From NCBI GenBank assembly GCA_965223435.1, contig CBDCWQ010000007.1, forward strand, positions 62,001-126,000: 64,000 nt of DNA, given 5' to 3'. The notes beneath the pieces are model-generated. The model was given only the letters and a program-made list of their open reading frames with translations. It searched no databases and was not told the origin of the DNA. Below are positions 27,518-35,519 of the stretch, piece after piece. Source of the DNA: CBDCWQ01 sp965223435 (GTDB lineage: Bacteria; Myxococcota; Kuafuiibacteriia; Kuafuiibacteriales; Kuafuiibacteriaceae). Position 1 is the stretch's first letter. Every line of letters begins with the position of its first letter. Made by a program: the position numbers and the translations under genes.

Positions 27518-28387
27518 TCAAGCGGACGTCGTTTTTTGCTTGGCCCGCAGTACGCAGTGGTATGCCTCCTTTCGCGTGAGGCCATAGGCGCCGGCGATCA
27601 AGGTGGCGATTTCTTTCGCGCTTTCTCCTGCCTTCAGCAGTCCTTCGATGTGACGGTTGATCTCGTCGTCGGGTTGCGTTTCATCCCCCGAGGAGGGGGC
27701 TTCGGCGACCAAGATAACCACTTCTCCTTTGACCGGTTTTTCGAACCGAGTCCGAAGTTCACTCAGCGACCCATGTTCGAACGCTTCAAACTTCTTGGTG
27801 ATCTCCCGGGCGACACAAGCCAAACGATCACCGAATACGGCTTTAAGGGTCTCGAGGGTCGCCGCAATTCTTCGAGGAGACTCATACAAGATCAGCGTAC
27901 CGGGTACGGTTCGAAAAGGCGCAAGGACTTTGACTTGAGCGGCGCTGGATTTCGGTAAGAAGCCCAAGAATACAAACTGCTGGCCCAAAAACCCGGACGC
28001 GGACAACGCTGCGATCAGCGCGCTCGGGCCGGGCACGGGAGACACGGTGATCCCGCGTGCTCGAGCCTCCCGCACCACCAGACTGCCGGGATCGCTGATG
28101 GCAGGCGTGCCTGCATCGGTGACCAGCGCGACATCTTTGCCGTGTTCGAGGAGATCACAAAGGGTGCCCAACACGGACTCGGAGCTGTGGGCGTGATAAG
28201 GACGCGTCGGCGTCTCCACTTCGTATTTGTGCAAGAGCCTGCGTGTTACCCGGGTATCTTCGCACGCAATCAGATCTACGGCACGCAGAACGTCGATGGA
28301 CCGCAGACTGGCGTCCTGAAGATGACCAATAGGGGTGGCAACGACGTACAGCGTTCCTGAGCCCAAGCACGGTACTATAGCACGCAT
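27518..28387 (-). CDS. rsmI: 16S rRNA (cytidine1402-2'-O)-methyltransferase
   Basis: RsmI, a tetrapyrrole-methylase-fold enzyme that 2'-O-methylates C1402 of 16S rRNA. About 289 residues from the ATG at 28387. Signatures: GTLYVVATPIGHL at the N-terminus, ACEDTRVTRRLL, LVTDAGTPAISDPG and FLGFLPKS. The ending (ATLIAGAYGLTRKEAYHCVL) matches the small C-terminal helical domain. I prefer this ATG because it leaves a normal short leader; a GTG at 28441 would add 18 residues without a clear signal. It lies just downstream of yraN on the same strand, a frequent bacterial neighbour. Confidence 0.93.
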   Translation of the reverse strand: MRAIVPCLGSGTLYVVATPIGHLQDASLRSIDVLRAVDLIACEDTRVTRRLLHKYEVETPTRPYHAHSSESVLGTLCDLLEHGKDVALVTDAGTPAISDPGSLVVREARARGITVSPVPGPSALIAALSASGFLGQQFVFLGFLPKSSAAQVKVLAPFRTVPGTLILYESPRRIAATLETLKAVFGDRLACVAREITKKFEAFEHGSLSELRTRFEKPVKGEVVILVAEAPSSGDETQPDDEINRHIEGLLKAGESAKEIATLIAGAYGLTRKEAYHCVLRAKQKTTSA

Positions 28388-28450
28388 CGGTTCGATTTGG
28401 TGCCCGATCGGGCCGTCTCCGCGGGGGGTTTCGAAGACCACAAACAGCGC

Positions 28451-28843
28451 CTACAGGGCAACGGGTCCGGCCGAGGCAGCGTCAAATGCGTTTTGGATGA
28501 CGACGATCTCCGGGGTTTTGTCGCCACGATCGATCACCGAAACCACGTCGAACCGAATCATCGGCACGGTTCTTGGATGATGCTTGACCACGTACTCCAT
28601 GGCCGTACGAACCAGGCGTTTCTGCTTGCGGCGATCCACGGTGGCGCCCGGCTGACCAAAGGCCCCGGTTGCTCGACCCCGGACCTCAATGAAACACAAA
28701 AGCCCCCCGTCCCAAGCCACCCGGTCGATTTCACCTCTGGGAACCCTCCAATTTCTGGCGACCATCCGGTAACCCATCTGGATCAGGTGGGCCTCCACAA
28801 TGGTTTCGATTTCTGCGCCCAAGCGCTGGGTCGGACTCGGCAT
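28451..28843 (-). CDS. yraN: YraN/UPF0102-family nuclease-fold protein
   Basis: About 130 residues of the UPF0102 (YraN) family, which has a restriction-endonuclease-like fold and often sits beside rsmI. The family core is visible: LGAEIETIVEAHLIQMGY, GEIDRVAWDGG, LCFIEVRGR and the later VDRRKQKRLVRTA segment. The Asp of GEID and the Glu of FIEVR are the likely metal-binding residues. The physiological role is not established. I start at the ATG at 28843; 10 extra residues are possible from 28873. It is divergent from the Fis-like gene. Confidence 0.9.
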   Translation of the reverse strand: MPSPTQRLGAEIETIVEAHLIQMGYRMVARNWRVPRGEIDRVAWDGGLLCFIEVRGRATGAFGQPGATVDRRKQKRLVRTAMEYVVKHHPRTVPMIRFDVVSVIDRGDKTPEIVVIQNAFDAASAGPVAL

Positions 28844-28935
28844 CACCGGTTGTGAATGCAGGATTTGTACCATTTCGACGACAACCCAATCATTGGGGCC
28901 TTCTTCGTTGACGGGCTTTCTGCATTTCGCCGACC

Positions 28936-29220
28936 ATGTCTCGCGTGGCCGGCCTGCAAATTTCCGAGTCGCTCGAAGCGGTGGTGCTCGCGCGGCTTCG
29001 AGCCTACGGCGCGCAGCTTCAGGGGCACCAGGCCGAGAACATGTACGAACTCATCATGCCCCAACTCGAACGCCCGCTGGTCCGGGTGGCGATGGAGCTG
29101 GCAGAGGGTAAACAGGTGCAAGCGGCGCGAATGCTCGGCATTCACCGCAACACCCTTCGCAGTCGGCTCAAGCTCTTGGGGCTTCCAAGTGATGTGGGGC
29201 GACCGGCTTCCGAACCGTGA
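28936..29220 (+). CDS. Small Fis-type helix-turn-helix protein
   Basis: 94-residue protein ending in a Fis/NtrC-type DNA-binding helix-turn-helix at about residues 62-87 (VQAARMLGIHRNTLRSRLK). The N-terminal 55 residues are helical and could dimerise, as in Fis. There is no receiver or ATPase domain, so it is a stand-alone nucleoid or regulatory protein rather than a sigma-54 activator. It is the first gene of an overlapping operon with thiE and an amidotransferase (GTGA overlap at its stop). Whether it controls that operon or acts globally cannot be read from the sequence. Confidence 0.82.
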   Translation: MSRVAGLQISESLEAVVLARLRAYGAQLQGHQAENMYELIMPQLERPLVRVAMELAEGKQVQAARMLGIHRNTLRSRLKLLGLPSDVGRPASEP

Positions 29221-29870
29221 ATATCCGCAACAATCTTACTTCTTTGGCTGGAATCTACGGGATTCTCGATATCGGCCCGCGGTGTTCCTTGGAGGATGCG
29301 CTTCGGACCGCCACCGGGCTGCTCGCGGCCGGTATCCGCGTACTGCAGCTTCGGGCCAAGAGCACAAACGACGGCGAGACGCTGGCGCTGGCGCGGGACC
29401 TCCGTCGCGTGACCCATCGCTATGAGGCGCTGTTTTTGGTCAATGATCGAGTAGACTTCGCCGTTTTGAGTGACGCGGACGGGGTTCATCTCGGGCAAAC
29501 GGACCTTCCGCCCGATGTGGCTCGTCGGCAGCTCGGCAACCGCAAATTGGTGGGCCTATCGTGTCACTCGGAGGCTCAGGCCCGATGGGCCTGGCGACAG
29601 GAAACGGTGGACTACATCGGCTTTGGTCCGGTTTATGCGACCCAAAGCAAGATGAATCCTGATGCGGTGGTCGGCGAGGATGGCCTTCGGGCGGTATGTG
29701 CCCTGAGGCCCGCGCAGGCGATCATCGCCATTGGTGGCATTGGGCTCTCCCGGTTGTCCGGAATCCGGGCCGCGGGTGCAACCGGCGCCGCGATGATTTC
29801 TGGTCTTTTGGCCGCCGGCGACCCAGCCGATGCGGCGCGAAAAGCCATCGCCGAATGGGAGCACCATTGA
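29217..29870 (+). CDS. thiE: Thiamine-phosphate synthase
   Basis: ThiE joins the thiazole and pyrimidine halves of thiamine phosphate. It has 217 residues as a single (beta/alpha)8 barrel. Motifs: VLQLRAKSTNDGE, LVNDRVDFA, GVHLGQTDL, YIGFGPVYATQSK and IAIGGI. The start is GTG at 29217, overlapping the Fis-like stop as GTGA. The next gene begins within its last codons. No other thiamine gene and no thiamine-diphosphate riboswitch is visible in this operon, so regulation through the Fis-like gene or elsewhere is possible. Confidence 0.93.
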   Translation: MNIRNNLTSLAGIYGILDIGPRCSLEDALRTATGLLAAGIRVLQLRAKSTNDGETLALARDLRRVTHRYEALFLVNDRVDFAVLSDADGVHLGQTDLPPDVARRQLGNRKLVGLSCHSEAQARWAWRQETVDYIGFGPVYATQSKMNPDAVVGEDGLRAVCALRPAQAIIAIGGIGLSRLSGIRAAGATGAAMISGLLAAGDPADAARKAIAEWEHH

Positions 29871-30595
29871 GCCAGAAACCGCGTATCTTGGTGACCCTTG
29901 ATACCGGGGAATCGAAACGTCGTGGGGTGGGTTTTCCGGCCGTCCACCTGAAAGCGGCCTATGGGAATGCGGTCGAAAAGGCGGACGGAATCCCCCTGCT
30001 GGTGGGACCAAGTGACCGTACGGACGTCGTGGAAGCTCTGATTGAGCTTGCGGACGGGCTGGTGGTGACCGGCGGCGCTTTCGACATTCATCCGCGCGAC
30101 TATGGCCAGAAAATTGAAGCGCGCTTCGACGAGGCCAAACCGGCGCGCACCGCCTTCGAAGCCGCGCTTCTAAGGCGGGCGTTGGCCCAGCATCTGCCCG
30201 TCCTTGGGGTATGCGGGGGCATGCAGCTGATGAATGTGGTGTGCGGCGGGACCCTGATCCAGGACATCGCGCAAGGTCTCCCGGCCGCGCTCGACCACGA
30301 GCAACCTCACTCGCCCGAAGAGCCCAGTCATCCGGTGGTTCTCGAGCCCCAGAGCCTCTGGGCGAAGACCTTCAGCACGACGCGTTTAGAGGTCAACTCG
30401 ACGCACCATCAAGCCGTGGATCGACTGGGCGACGCGGTGACAGCGTGGGGGCACGCTCCGGACGGAGTGATCGAGGCGATTGCGGTGGCGGACCATCCGT
30501 TTGCCGTCGGAGTGCAGTGGCACCCGGAGCTTCTTGATGATGCGGTCTCTCATCGTTTGTACGAACGGCTCGTGGCCGCCGCTCGCAAACCCTAA
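29855..30595 (+). CDS. Class I glutamine-amidotransferase-like hydrolase (PuuD/peptidase C26 family)
   Basis: 246 residues resembling gamma-glutamyl-GABA hydrolase PuuD and related peptidase C26 proteins. The nucleophile elbow GVCGGMQLMN holds Cys120, and WHPEL holds the His223/Glu225 pair, completing the triad. TGGAFDIHP is the other family signature. Candidate starts are ATG 29855, inside thiE, or TTG 29867, which overlaps the thiE stop as TTGA and has GGGAG upstream; either implies coupling to thiE. The substrate is not identifiable: no putrescine pathway genes are nearby. Confidence 0.85.
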   Translation: MGAPLSQKPRILVTLDTGESKRRGVGFPAVHLKAAYGNAVEKADGIPLLVGPSDRTDVVEALIELADGLVVTGGAFDIHPRDYGQKIEARFDEAKPARTAFEAALLRRALAQHLPVLGVCGGMQLMNVVCGGTLIQDIAQGLPAALDHEQPHSPEEPSHPVVLEPQSLWAKTFSTTRLEVNSTHHQAVDRLGDAVTAWGHAPDGVIEAIAVADHPFAVGVQWHPELLDDAVSHRLYERLVAAARKP

Positions 30596-30690
30596 TCAAG
30601 AATGGAAAGCTTGACCTCCGACGAAACGCCGACCAAGGAGTTTTGAAGCGCTGGCCCTTAACCAAGCACCTTCAAGGCGGGAACCCTTAT

Positions 30691-31179
30691 ATGAAAAATC
30701 GGATGATCTTCTTGGCTACCTTCTCTTTGTTCGCTTTTGCCTCCGGGACAACGCAGGCCAACGAGCAGGACGTGGAGCGCATCACCCCTGACTTCGAGCG
30801 GGTGATGGGCAGCAAAAAAGACGCCAAACACACGCCTAAGATTGAAGCCCCCAAAAGCGTGCGCGCGGGGGAATGGTTTGAGGTCAAGATTTCCATCGGC
30901 AAGGATAAGCAGCATCCCTCTTGGGTTGAGCACCATGTGCGCTGGATCGCGCTGGAGGCCGACGGTGTGGAGATCAACCGTGCGTATCTGCACCCGGTCA
31001 TGTCCAAGCCAGAGGTCACCTTTGTCATCGCCCTGCCGGACAAGCGGCGGTTCAACAAAGACGGTGAGGTGACCCGAAGACAGGGCCGCATGGTGACGCT
31101 GCGCGCGGTGGAAGCCCCCACCCATGCGTCCCAGTTTTGGTCGGAAGTGAACGTTCGGGTTCAGCCCAAAGCGAAGTGA
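30691..31179 (+). CDS. Secreted superoxide-reductase-like (SORL) protein lacking the C-terminal Cys/His ligands
   Basis: 162 residues: a signal peptide (1-23, MKNRMIFLATFSLFAFASGTT) and a desulfoferrodoxin/neelaredoxin-like beta domain. The N-terminal iron-ligand pattern is kept: KHTPKIE (His47), QHPSW (His75), EHHVRWI (His81/82). The C-terminal CNxHGxW motif that supplies the axial Cys and fourth His is replaced by a segment around residues 144-150 (THASQFW) with no Cys. The protein contains no cysteine at all, so normal superoxide reductase chemistry is unlikely. It overlaps the following cupredoxin gene as GTGA, implying a periplasmic pair. The ATG at 30691 is preferred over 30643 because it gives a clean signal peptide. 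Confidence 0.75.
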   Translation: MKNRMIFLATFSLFAFASGTTQANEQDVERITPDFERVMGSKKDAKHTPKIEAPKSVRAGEWFEVKISIGKDKQHPSWVEHHVRWIALEADGVEINRAYLHPVMSKPEVTFVIALPDKRRFNKDGEVTRRQGRMVTLRAVEAPTHASQFWSEVNVRVQPKAK

Positions 31180-31913
31180 GCCGAGTCCCTGGAGTCTTGG
31201 CTGGAGGCCTGCATGTCTCGGCGTTTTGGGTCGGGGCGCTTTGTTGCGGGTCTTCGTTGGCGCGCGCATCAGGCGCAGGGACCGGCGCATTGGTGCTTGA
31301 AGTGGTTCTCAAGGGGCCCGCTTCGCCCCCTCAAAAGATCACCCCCACCACCGACAGCGCCATCTGTGGCCTCCAGAATCTGGTGACCGAAGATCTGATC
31401 GTCGATCCCAAGACCAAGCGTGTTCGCAACGTGGTGGCGTGGGTCGAGGGATCCTCTGGCCCAGTGGGTGAAGGGGTGGTCATCGATAATTTTCGCTGCC
31501 GCTACGACCCTCACGTGTCGGTCGTTCAAGTGAACGAGCCCGTAACGGTCCGCAACCGGGACCGTTTTTTACATACCTCGGCGGCCAAAAGCGAAGCCGG
31601 TCGTACCGTGTTCAACGTCGCCTTGGCCACCCACAATCAGGCCCGAAAAAAGAAATTCAAAGCCATTGGTTTCTATCAGCTCGGTTGCGACGTACATCCC
31701 TGGATGAACGCCTGGGCGGTTGTGTTGCAACGGGAAATCGCCGGCATCAGCGACAAAACCGGCGAAATCCATCTGCGTGGCGTACGTTCCGGGCAACGGA
31801 CCCTTCGACTCTGGCACGAAAAACTCGGTCAAAAAAGAGTGCAACTGAACGTGCCTATCCAAAAAACGCTTCGCCATCGAGTCGAGTGGCCGGTGGTGTT
31901 AAGCACCCCCTAG
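31176..31913 (+). CDS. Exported cupredoxin-like protein
   Basis: 245 residues with an N-terminal export signal (about 1-34), then a plastocyanin/azurin-like domain with the type 1 copper ligands His133 (RFLHTSA), Cys171, His174 and Met177 (CDVHPWM). The last 60 residues (ISDKTGEIHLRGVRSG) look like a carboxypeptidase-regulatory-type beta sandwich. The same two-part layout occurs in proteins annotated as methylamine-utilisation or plastocyanin-like. Translation starts at GTG 31176, overlapping the SOR-like stop. Together they suggest a small periplasmic redox module whose partners are not in the window. Confidence 0.82.
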   Translation: MSRVPGVLAGGLHVSAFWVGALCCGSSLARASGAGTGALVLEVVLKGPASPPQKITPTTDSAICGLQNLVTEDLIVDPKTKRVRNVVAWVEGSSGPVGEGVVIDNFRCRYDPHVSVVQVNEPVTVRNRDRFLHTSAAKSEAGRTVFNVALATHNQARKKKFKAIGFYQLGCDVHPWMNAWAVVLQREIAGISDKTGEIHLRGVRSGQRTLRLWHEKLGQKRVQLNVPIQKTLRHRVEWPVVLSTP

Positions 31914-32088
31914 ATGTGAGGTCCTCTTTGAGCTGAGCGGTCGCCTTGGTCACCCGCTTGTTTTGTCCGGCTTTTGTTCGGCGTGCGGACACGGGATTCG
32001 GATTTCGGAGATCCGACCCAATGAATTTCTTGCAAAATCAACGAAAGACGCGTTGGCATAGAGCTTGAAGAAGCTTGGTGAGAACTTC

Positions 32089-32116
32089 GGGCCGACCCGT
32101 GATTCGGCCCCTTTTT
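32089..32116 (+). terminator. Intrinsic terminator after the SOR-like/cupredoxin operon
   Basis: GGGCCGA (32089-32095), loop, TCGGCCC (32104-32110), then CTTTTT (32111-32116). A 7-bp GC-rich stem with a following T-run fits a rho-independent terminator. It lies 175 bp after the cupredoxin stop and 53 bp before the next start, so it could also act as an attenuator for that gene. Confidence 0.75.
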
Positions 32117-32169
32117 AGGTGAATGGCGCGTTTGGTCCGTTCATCGATGGCGACCTACAGGAGGGTACC

Positions 32170-33225
32170 ATGGCTATCTCACTAGGACTTCAAGTAAACG
32201 ATCTTCTTGGCAATCTCGGGATTCAAGGCGGGCTGATTGGCGCGCAAATCGATCTTTTGGCCGGCAACAAGGTCGGCACCCTGAAAAATCTAAAAGATGC
32301 GTTTTCTGAGGCTGCGCTCGGACATGCAACCAACGGGGCCGCGCGCAGAGCATTGGGCGGAATGGGGCGTATCCCCGGTTTTGGGCTGACGCTCGCCCCG
32401 GGCATCGCGGCTCGTCGCCTCCCCAGAGCCGCAACACGAAACTACTACCGCCGCATGGATTTGGGTAGGGGAGCAAGCCATCGGGCGTGGTTTGGTCACT
32501 ACTTGAACCCCAAACGTCGAAGCGCAGCGAAACTCGAGCGTCTGCTCAAGAAGAACCCCGCGGTTCGTGCAGCATTCGAACGTTCGGTGGGGGGCAAGTT
32601 TATCCCAGATGGCCGAAACGACGGCCGCATTACAATTCGTCGCTCGGTCAAGATCATCCCCCGTTTCCCGGGGCTCTCGCCCCTGCACAACAGCGTGGCC
32701 GGGTTGGTGAGGAACGCGCAAGCGGGCATTACGAGGTTGGCCAAGCAACTCCAGCTCTTGCAAAACGGCGGCGCAGACAAGAGTTCCGCCTCCAAGTCCA
32801 CTTCCCAAAGCTCTTCGAGCAGTAGCAAGCTTCAGGGTGCCACATCGTTTGAAGACCTTTTGTTTATCATCATGATGAACCAAATGAAGAAGCTTCAGGC
32901 TGAAATTGGCAAAAAAGGTGATGAGCTCAAAGCGCTTCAGAACAAGAAAAAGGGCAAAGGGGGCTTGCTCGGGGGGTTGGGAAGCCTGGGTGGTCTCGCG
33001 GGCAGCCTCATCGGTGGTCCCGTGGGCGGAATGCTGGGGCAGTCCCTCGGGGGGCTCGTCGGAGGCGCTCTTGGCGGCGGCGGTGCCAAAAAGAGTGAGG
33101 AGGAAGTCACGAAGCAACTTGAGCAGCTCACGAAAAAGTATGAGCGGTTTTTGACCTCCATCGACAACATCATGAGCACGCTTCACAAGACATCGATGAG
33201 CTCCATCCGAAAGATTGGTCAATAG
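32170..33225 (+). CDS. Unknown protein with Arg-rich N-terminal half, coiled coil and Gly-rich segment
   Basis: 351 residues, no recognised domain. The start at 32170 is supported by AGGAGGG just upstream; a longer frame from 32119 lacks such a site. Layout: hydrophobic N-terminus (MAISLGLQVNDLLGN), a basic Arg-rich region (about 70-200), a Ser-rich linker (about 217-237), a helical Met-rich coiled coil (FEDLLFIIMMNQMKKLQ, about 241-275), a Gly/Leu-rich stretch that could enter membranes (about 285-320), then a final helical tail. No signal peptide is clear. The glycine-zipper-like segment plus coiled coil recalls secreted or membrane-interacting proteins, but this is only a pattern. It is flanked by a terminator and a convergent gene, so probably monocistronic. 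Confidence 0.75.
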   Translation: MAISLGLQVNDLLGNLGIQGGLIGAQIDLLAGNKVGTLKNLKDAFSEAALGHATNGAARRALGGMGRIPGFGLTLAPGIAARRLPRAATRNYYRRMDLGRGASHRAWFGHYLNPKRRSAAKLERLLKKNPAVRAAFERSVGGKFIPDGRNDGRITIRRSVKIIPRFPGLSPLHNSVAGLVRNAQAGITRLAKQLQLLQNGGADKSSASKSTSQSSSSSSKLQGATSFEDLLFIIMMNQMKKLQAEIGKKGDELKALQNKKKGKGGLLGGLGSLGGLAGSLIGGPVGGMLGQSLGGLVGGALGGGGAKKSEEEVTKQLEQLTKKYERFLTSIDNIMSTLHKTSMSSIRKIGQ

Positions 33226-33581
33226 ACAGCTCAAGAGGCACAAGTTCGAAGCTAGGCGTTTCGTAAACGTAGACATGCGCATGCGCGCGCTATTTCCGGG
33301 CGAGCTTTGTCAGAAATAGTGCCTGGATCCGAACTCTGTGGGTTTCTGTTGCGCGGCGGTCTCGAGCCAACATCTATACGAGGCACGTCTCCTCAAGGAC
33401 TCTGGAGTTCTTGGTCGGGACCCGACGAACGCCGTACGCCCGGAGCAGACCTGATGGATGCCCCCCTACCTCGTCTTCTTGCGGTCCTCCCGGATCTTGA
33501 AGGACAAGGTACGGGGGGCAGCCTTTTTCCATGGGCGTCGCTCACGGAGGCAGGCCTGCAACCGGCTTTGTCCCGAACGAT
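33226..33581. other. Convergent intergenic region with an alternating purine-pyrimidine tract
   Basis: It separates the unknown Gly-rich gene and the aconitase homologue, whose 3' ends face each other. A short plus-strand frame (33307-33627) runs into the aconitase gene antisense and has no recognisable product, so I do not call it. At 33273-33290 there are 18 strictly alternating purines and pyrimidines, including the palindrome GCGCATGCGC, which could adopt Z-DNA. I see no clear terminator. Confidence 0.5.
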
Positions 33582-35519
33582 TCAAACGGAAGAAGCCTCA
33601 AAGAGCGCGCGAGGGTCGCCCAGATGACCGGTGACCGCGGCGGCAGCTGCGATCGAGGGTGAGACGAGGTACACGGGGCCGGGCGCCCCCATACGACCCT
33701 CAAAGTTCCGGTTGGTGGTGCTGACAGTGGTTTCACCGGGGCGCGGCACCCCGGGGCCGTTGCCAATGCATGCCCCGCACCCGGGTCCGGTCACCTCGGC
33801 ACCGAAGACTCGAAAGAAGTCCAAAAGGCCTTCAGAGTGCGCTGTCTCGGCCACTCGTGCGCTCGATGGTGTCACGGTAATCCGCACTTGGGAGGCCCGG
33901 ACACGGCCTTGCCAAACCTGGGCAACCTGACGAAGATCGGCCAGCGAAGCGCCGGTACAGGACGCCACCACCACGTTGTGGACCGGGCGGCCCTGGATTT
34001 GGGAAAGCGGCATCCGTCGACGGGGATCGGGTGGCACAGCAACGGTCAAGGGCACGTCATCGAGCCACAACGCCATCCGGTGCGCGTAGTGCGCGCCCAG
34101 GTCGGCGCCCACCAAGGAGGTCTTTTTTGCCGGTTGTCCAGATTCGCGTCGGGCATCAAGAAAGGCTTGAATGGGGGCACAAGGTTCTACGACGCCGGTC
34201 ATCATCCCCCCTTCAACGCTCATGTTGGTCAGCACGCTGAGCTCATCGACGTTCCAGTGAGCCAAAGCCGGCCCTCCGAACTCCAACATGCAGGTGTCCG
34301 TGTCTCGACAACGCCAGCGTTCTTGCGTGAAATACGGGTCTCCGATGAGGTGCAAAATCAGATCTTTTGGGGACAATACTCCGTGAGGTGTTCCGAACAA
34401 CTCAACCCGCACAACCTTGGGCACCGTCACGGGGATAAGGCCTGTTTTAAGCGCAAACGCCATTGCCGTTGAACCGACACCAAACGCAAAAGCATTGAGC
34501 GCCCCTGCGGTTGGACTATGACTGTCCGTCAAGATGACGATCTGGCCTGGTGCGGCATATTCCTCGAGAACCAAACGGTGGCAGATGCCTGGCTTGTGGA
34601 CCCGGCCCGGTCCATGAACCTTGATGTTGTGTTCAAAAGCCCGGCTGGTCAGTTCTTGGGTCAAGCGGCCAGCAAAAGCCGCACGATTTTTGTGTATTTT
34701 TCTCGGAACACTCGGCAGGTTGAGGAGCACAAAATGGTCCTCGAAGGCGGCGACGGCCTCCGGTCGAAACAGTGGGCTATCACCAAAAGCGTGTTCGTAG
34801 AGTGCAAAAACCATTCCTGCTGTGTATTCGTGAAAACCGCGAAAACCGCACTGGACCAGGACTTGCTCACCAGGCCTGACCGAATTCACGCCGAGGCCCT
34901 GGTTTTGGCCTCGCCAAACGTTTTGAGCGATAAGTTTCTCCCCCAGATTCATTTTTTGCCGCGGCCGCTCGATGGCATAAGGAGGTGCCCGGCGTGTGAA
35001 GAGGGCCTTTGCATACTTGAGAAGGCCTCCGGAGGCGGCAATGGCACGAAACAACGGGGGCAGGTTGGCCTTTATGGCCTCGGTGTCCACTTCCTTTTGG
35101 GCTTCGAGACGTTCCAGGACCGAAAAGTCGGACGTAAAAGGAAGCCCCGCGTAGACCATATTTTCTTGGAAGATTCGCTGAAAGCTCCGAGCGACCACCA
35201 GTTCGATCCCCGCGCCCCGATGGGCGACCACGGCCGCTTCACGACTCGATCCTGAACCGTAGGCCTCCCCCGCTACGAGAACTTGTATCTTCCTTTCACG
35301 AAGACCATTTTTTGGGATAACCTGCCGAAAACCTTTCAGGAGATGAGGCCCCAGGGTGGCTTCATCGTAGCCGAGGGTGCACGCGCCGGCATCGATGATG
35401 TCGTCCGTGCTGACTCCGTACGCCAGCCCTTCATTCGTTTGAGGATCGGTGCCCCGATAGGCCGCGGCCATTCGCGCGGGATCATGGTACAGGCGCAACA
35501 CGCGCCCGGTGAGCTTCAT
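33582..35519 (-). CDS. Aconitase-superfamily hydratase with swivel domain first (LeuD-LeuC order)
   Basis: 645-residue iron-sulfur hydro-lyase of the aconitase/isopropylmalate isomerase superfamily. Residues about 1-165 are the small-subunit swivel domain (GEAYGSGSSREAAVVAH, about 92-108). Residues about 170-645 are the large-subunit part (DSHSPTAGALNAFAFGVGS, STTNRNFEGRMG). Cluster ligands are Cys521 (ASCTGAS) and Cys581/Cys584 (GCGACIG). The order is reversed compared with AcnA-type aconitase. The ATG at 35519 overlaps the aroC stop as ATGA and follows GGAGG. The substrate (citrate, isopropylmalate, homocitrate or other) cannot be decided; no leu or citrate-cycle gene is adjacent. Confidence 0.85.
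   Translation of the reverse strand: MKLTGRVLRLYHDPARMAAAYRGTDPQTNEGLAYGVSTDDIIDAGACTLGYDEATLGPHLLKGFRQVIPKNGLRERKIQVLVAGEAYGSGSSREAAVVAHRGAGIELVVARSFQRIFQENMVYAGLPFTSDFSVLERLEAQKEVDTEAIKANLPPLFRAIAASGGLLKYAKALFTRRAPPYAIERPRQKMNLGEKLIAQNVWRGQNQGLGVNSVRPGEQVLVQCGFRGFHEYTAGMVFALYEHAFGDSPLFRPEAVAAFEDHFVLLNLPSVPRKIHKNRAAFAGRLTQELTSRAFEHNIKVHGPGRVHKPGICHRLVLEEYAAPGQIVILTDSHSPTAGALNAFAFGVGSTAMAFALKTGLIPVTVPKVVRVELFGTPHGVLSPKDLILHLIGDPYFTQERWRCRDTDTCMLEFGGPALAHWNVDELSVLTNMSVEGGMMTGVVEPCAPIQAFLDARRESGQPAKKTSLVGADLGAHYAHRMALWLDDVPLTVAVPPDPRRRMPLSQIQGRPVHNVVVASCTGASLADLRQVAQVWQGRVRASQVRITVTPSSARVAETAHSEGLLDFFRVFGAEVTGPGCGACIGNGPGVPRPGETTVSTTNRNFEGRMGAPGPVYLVSPSIAAAAAVTGHLGDPRALFEASSV

Noticed and set aside
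33307..33627. 106-codon plus-strand frame between the Gly-rich gene and the aconitase homologue
   Set aside because: No ribosome site, no recognisable domain, and its end is antisense to the aconitase gene.
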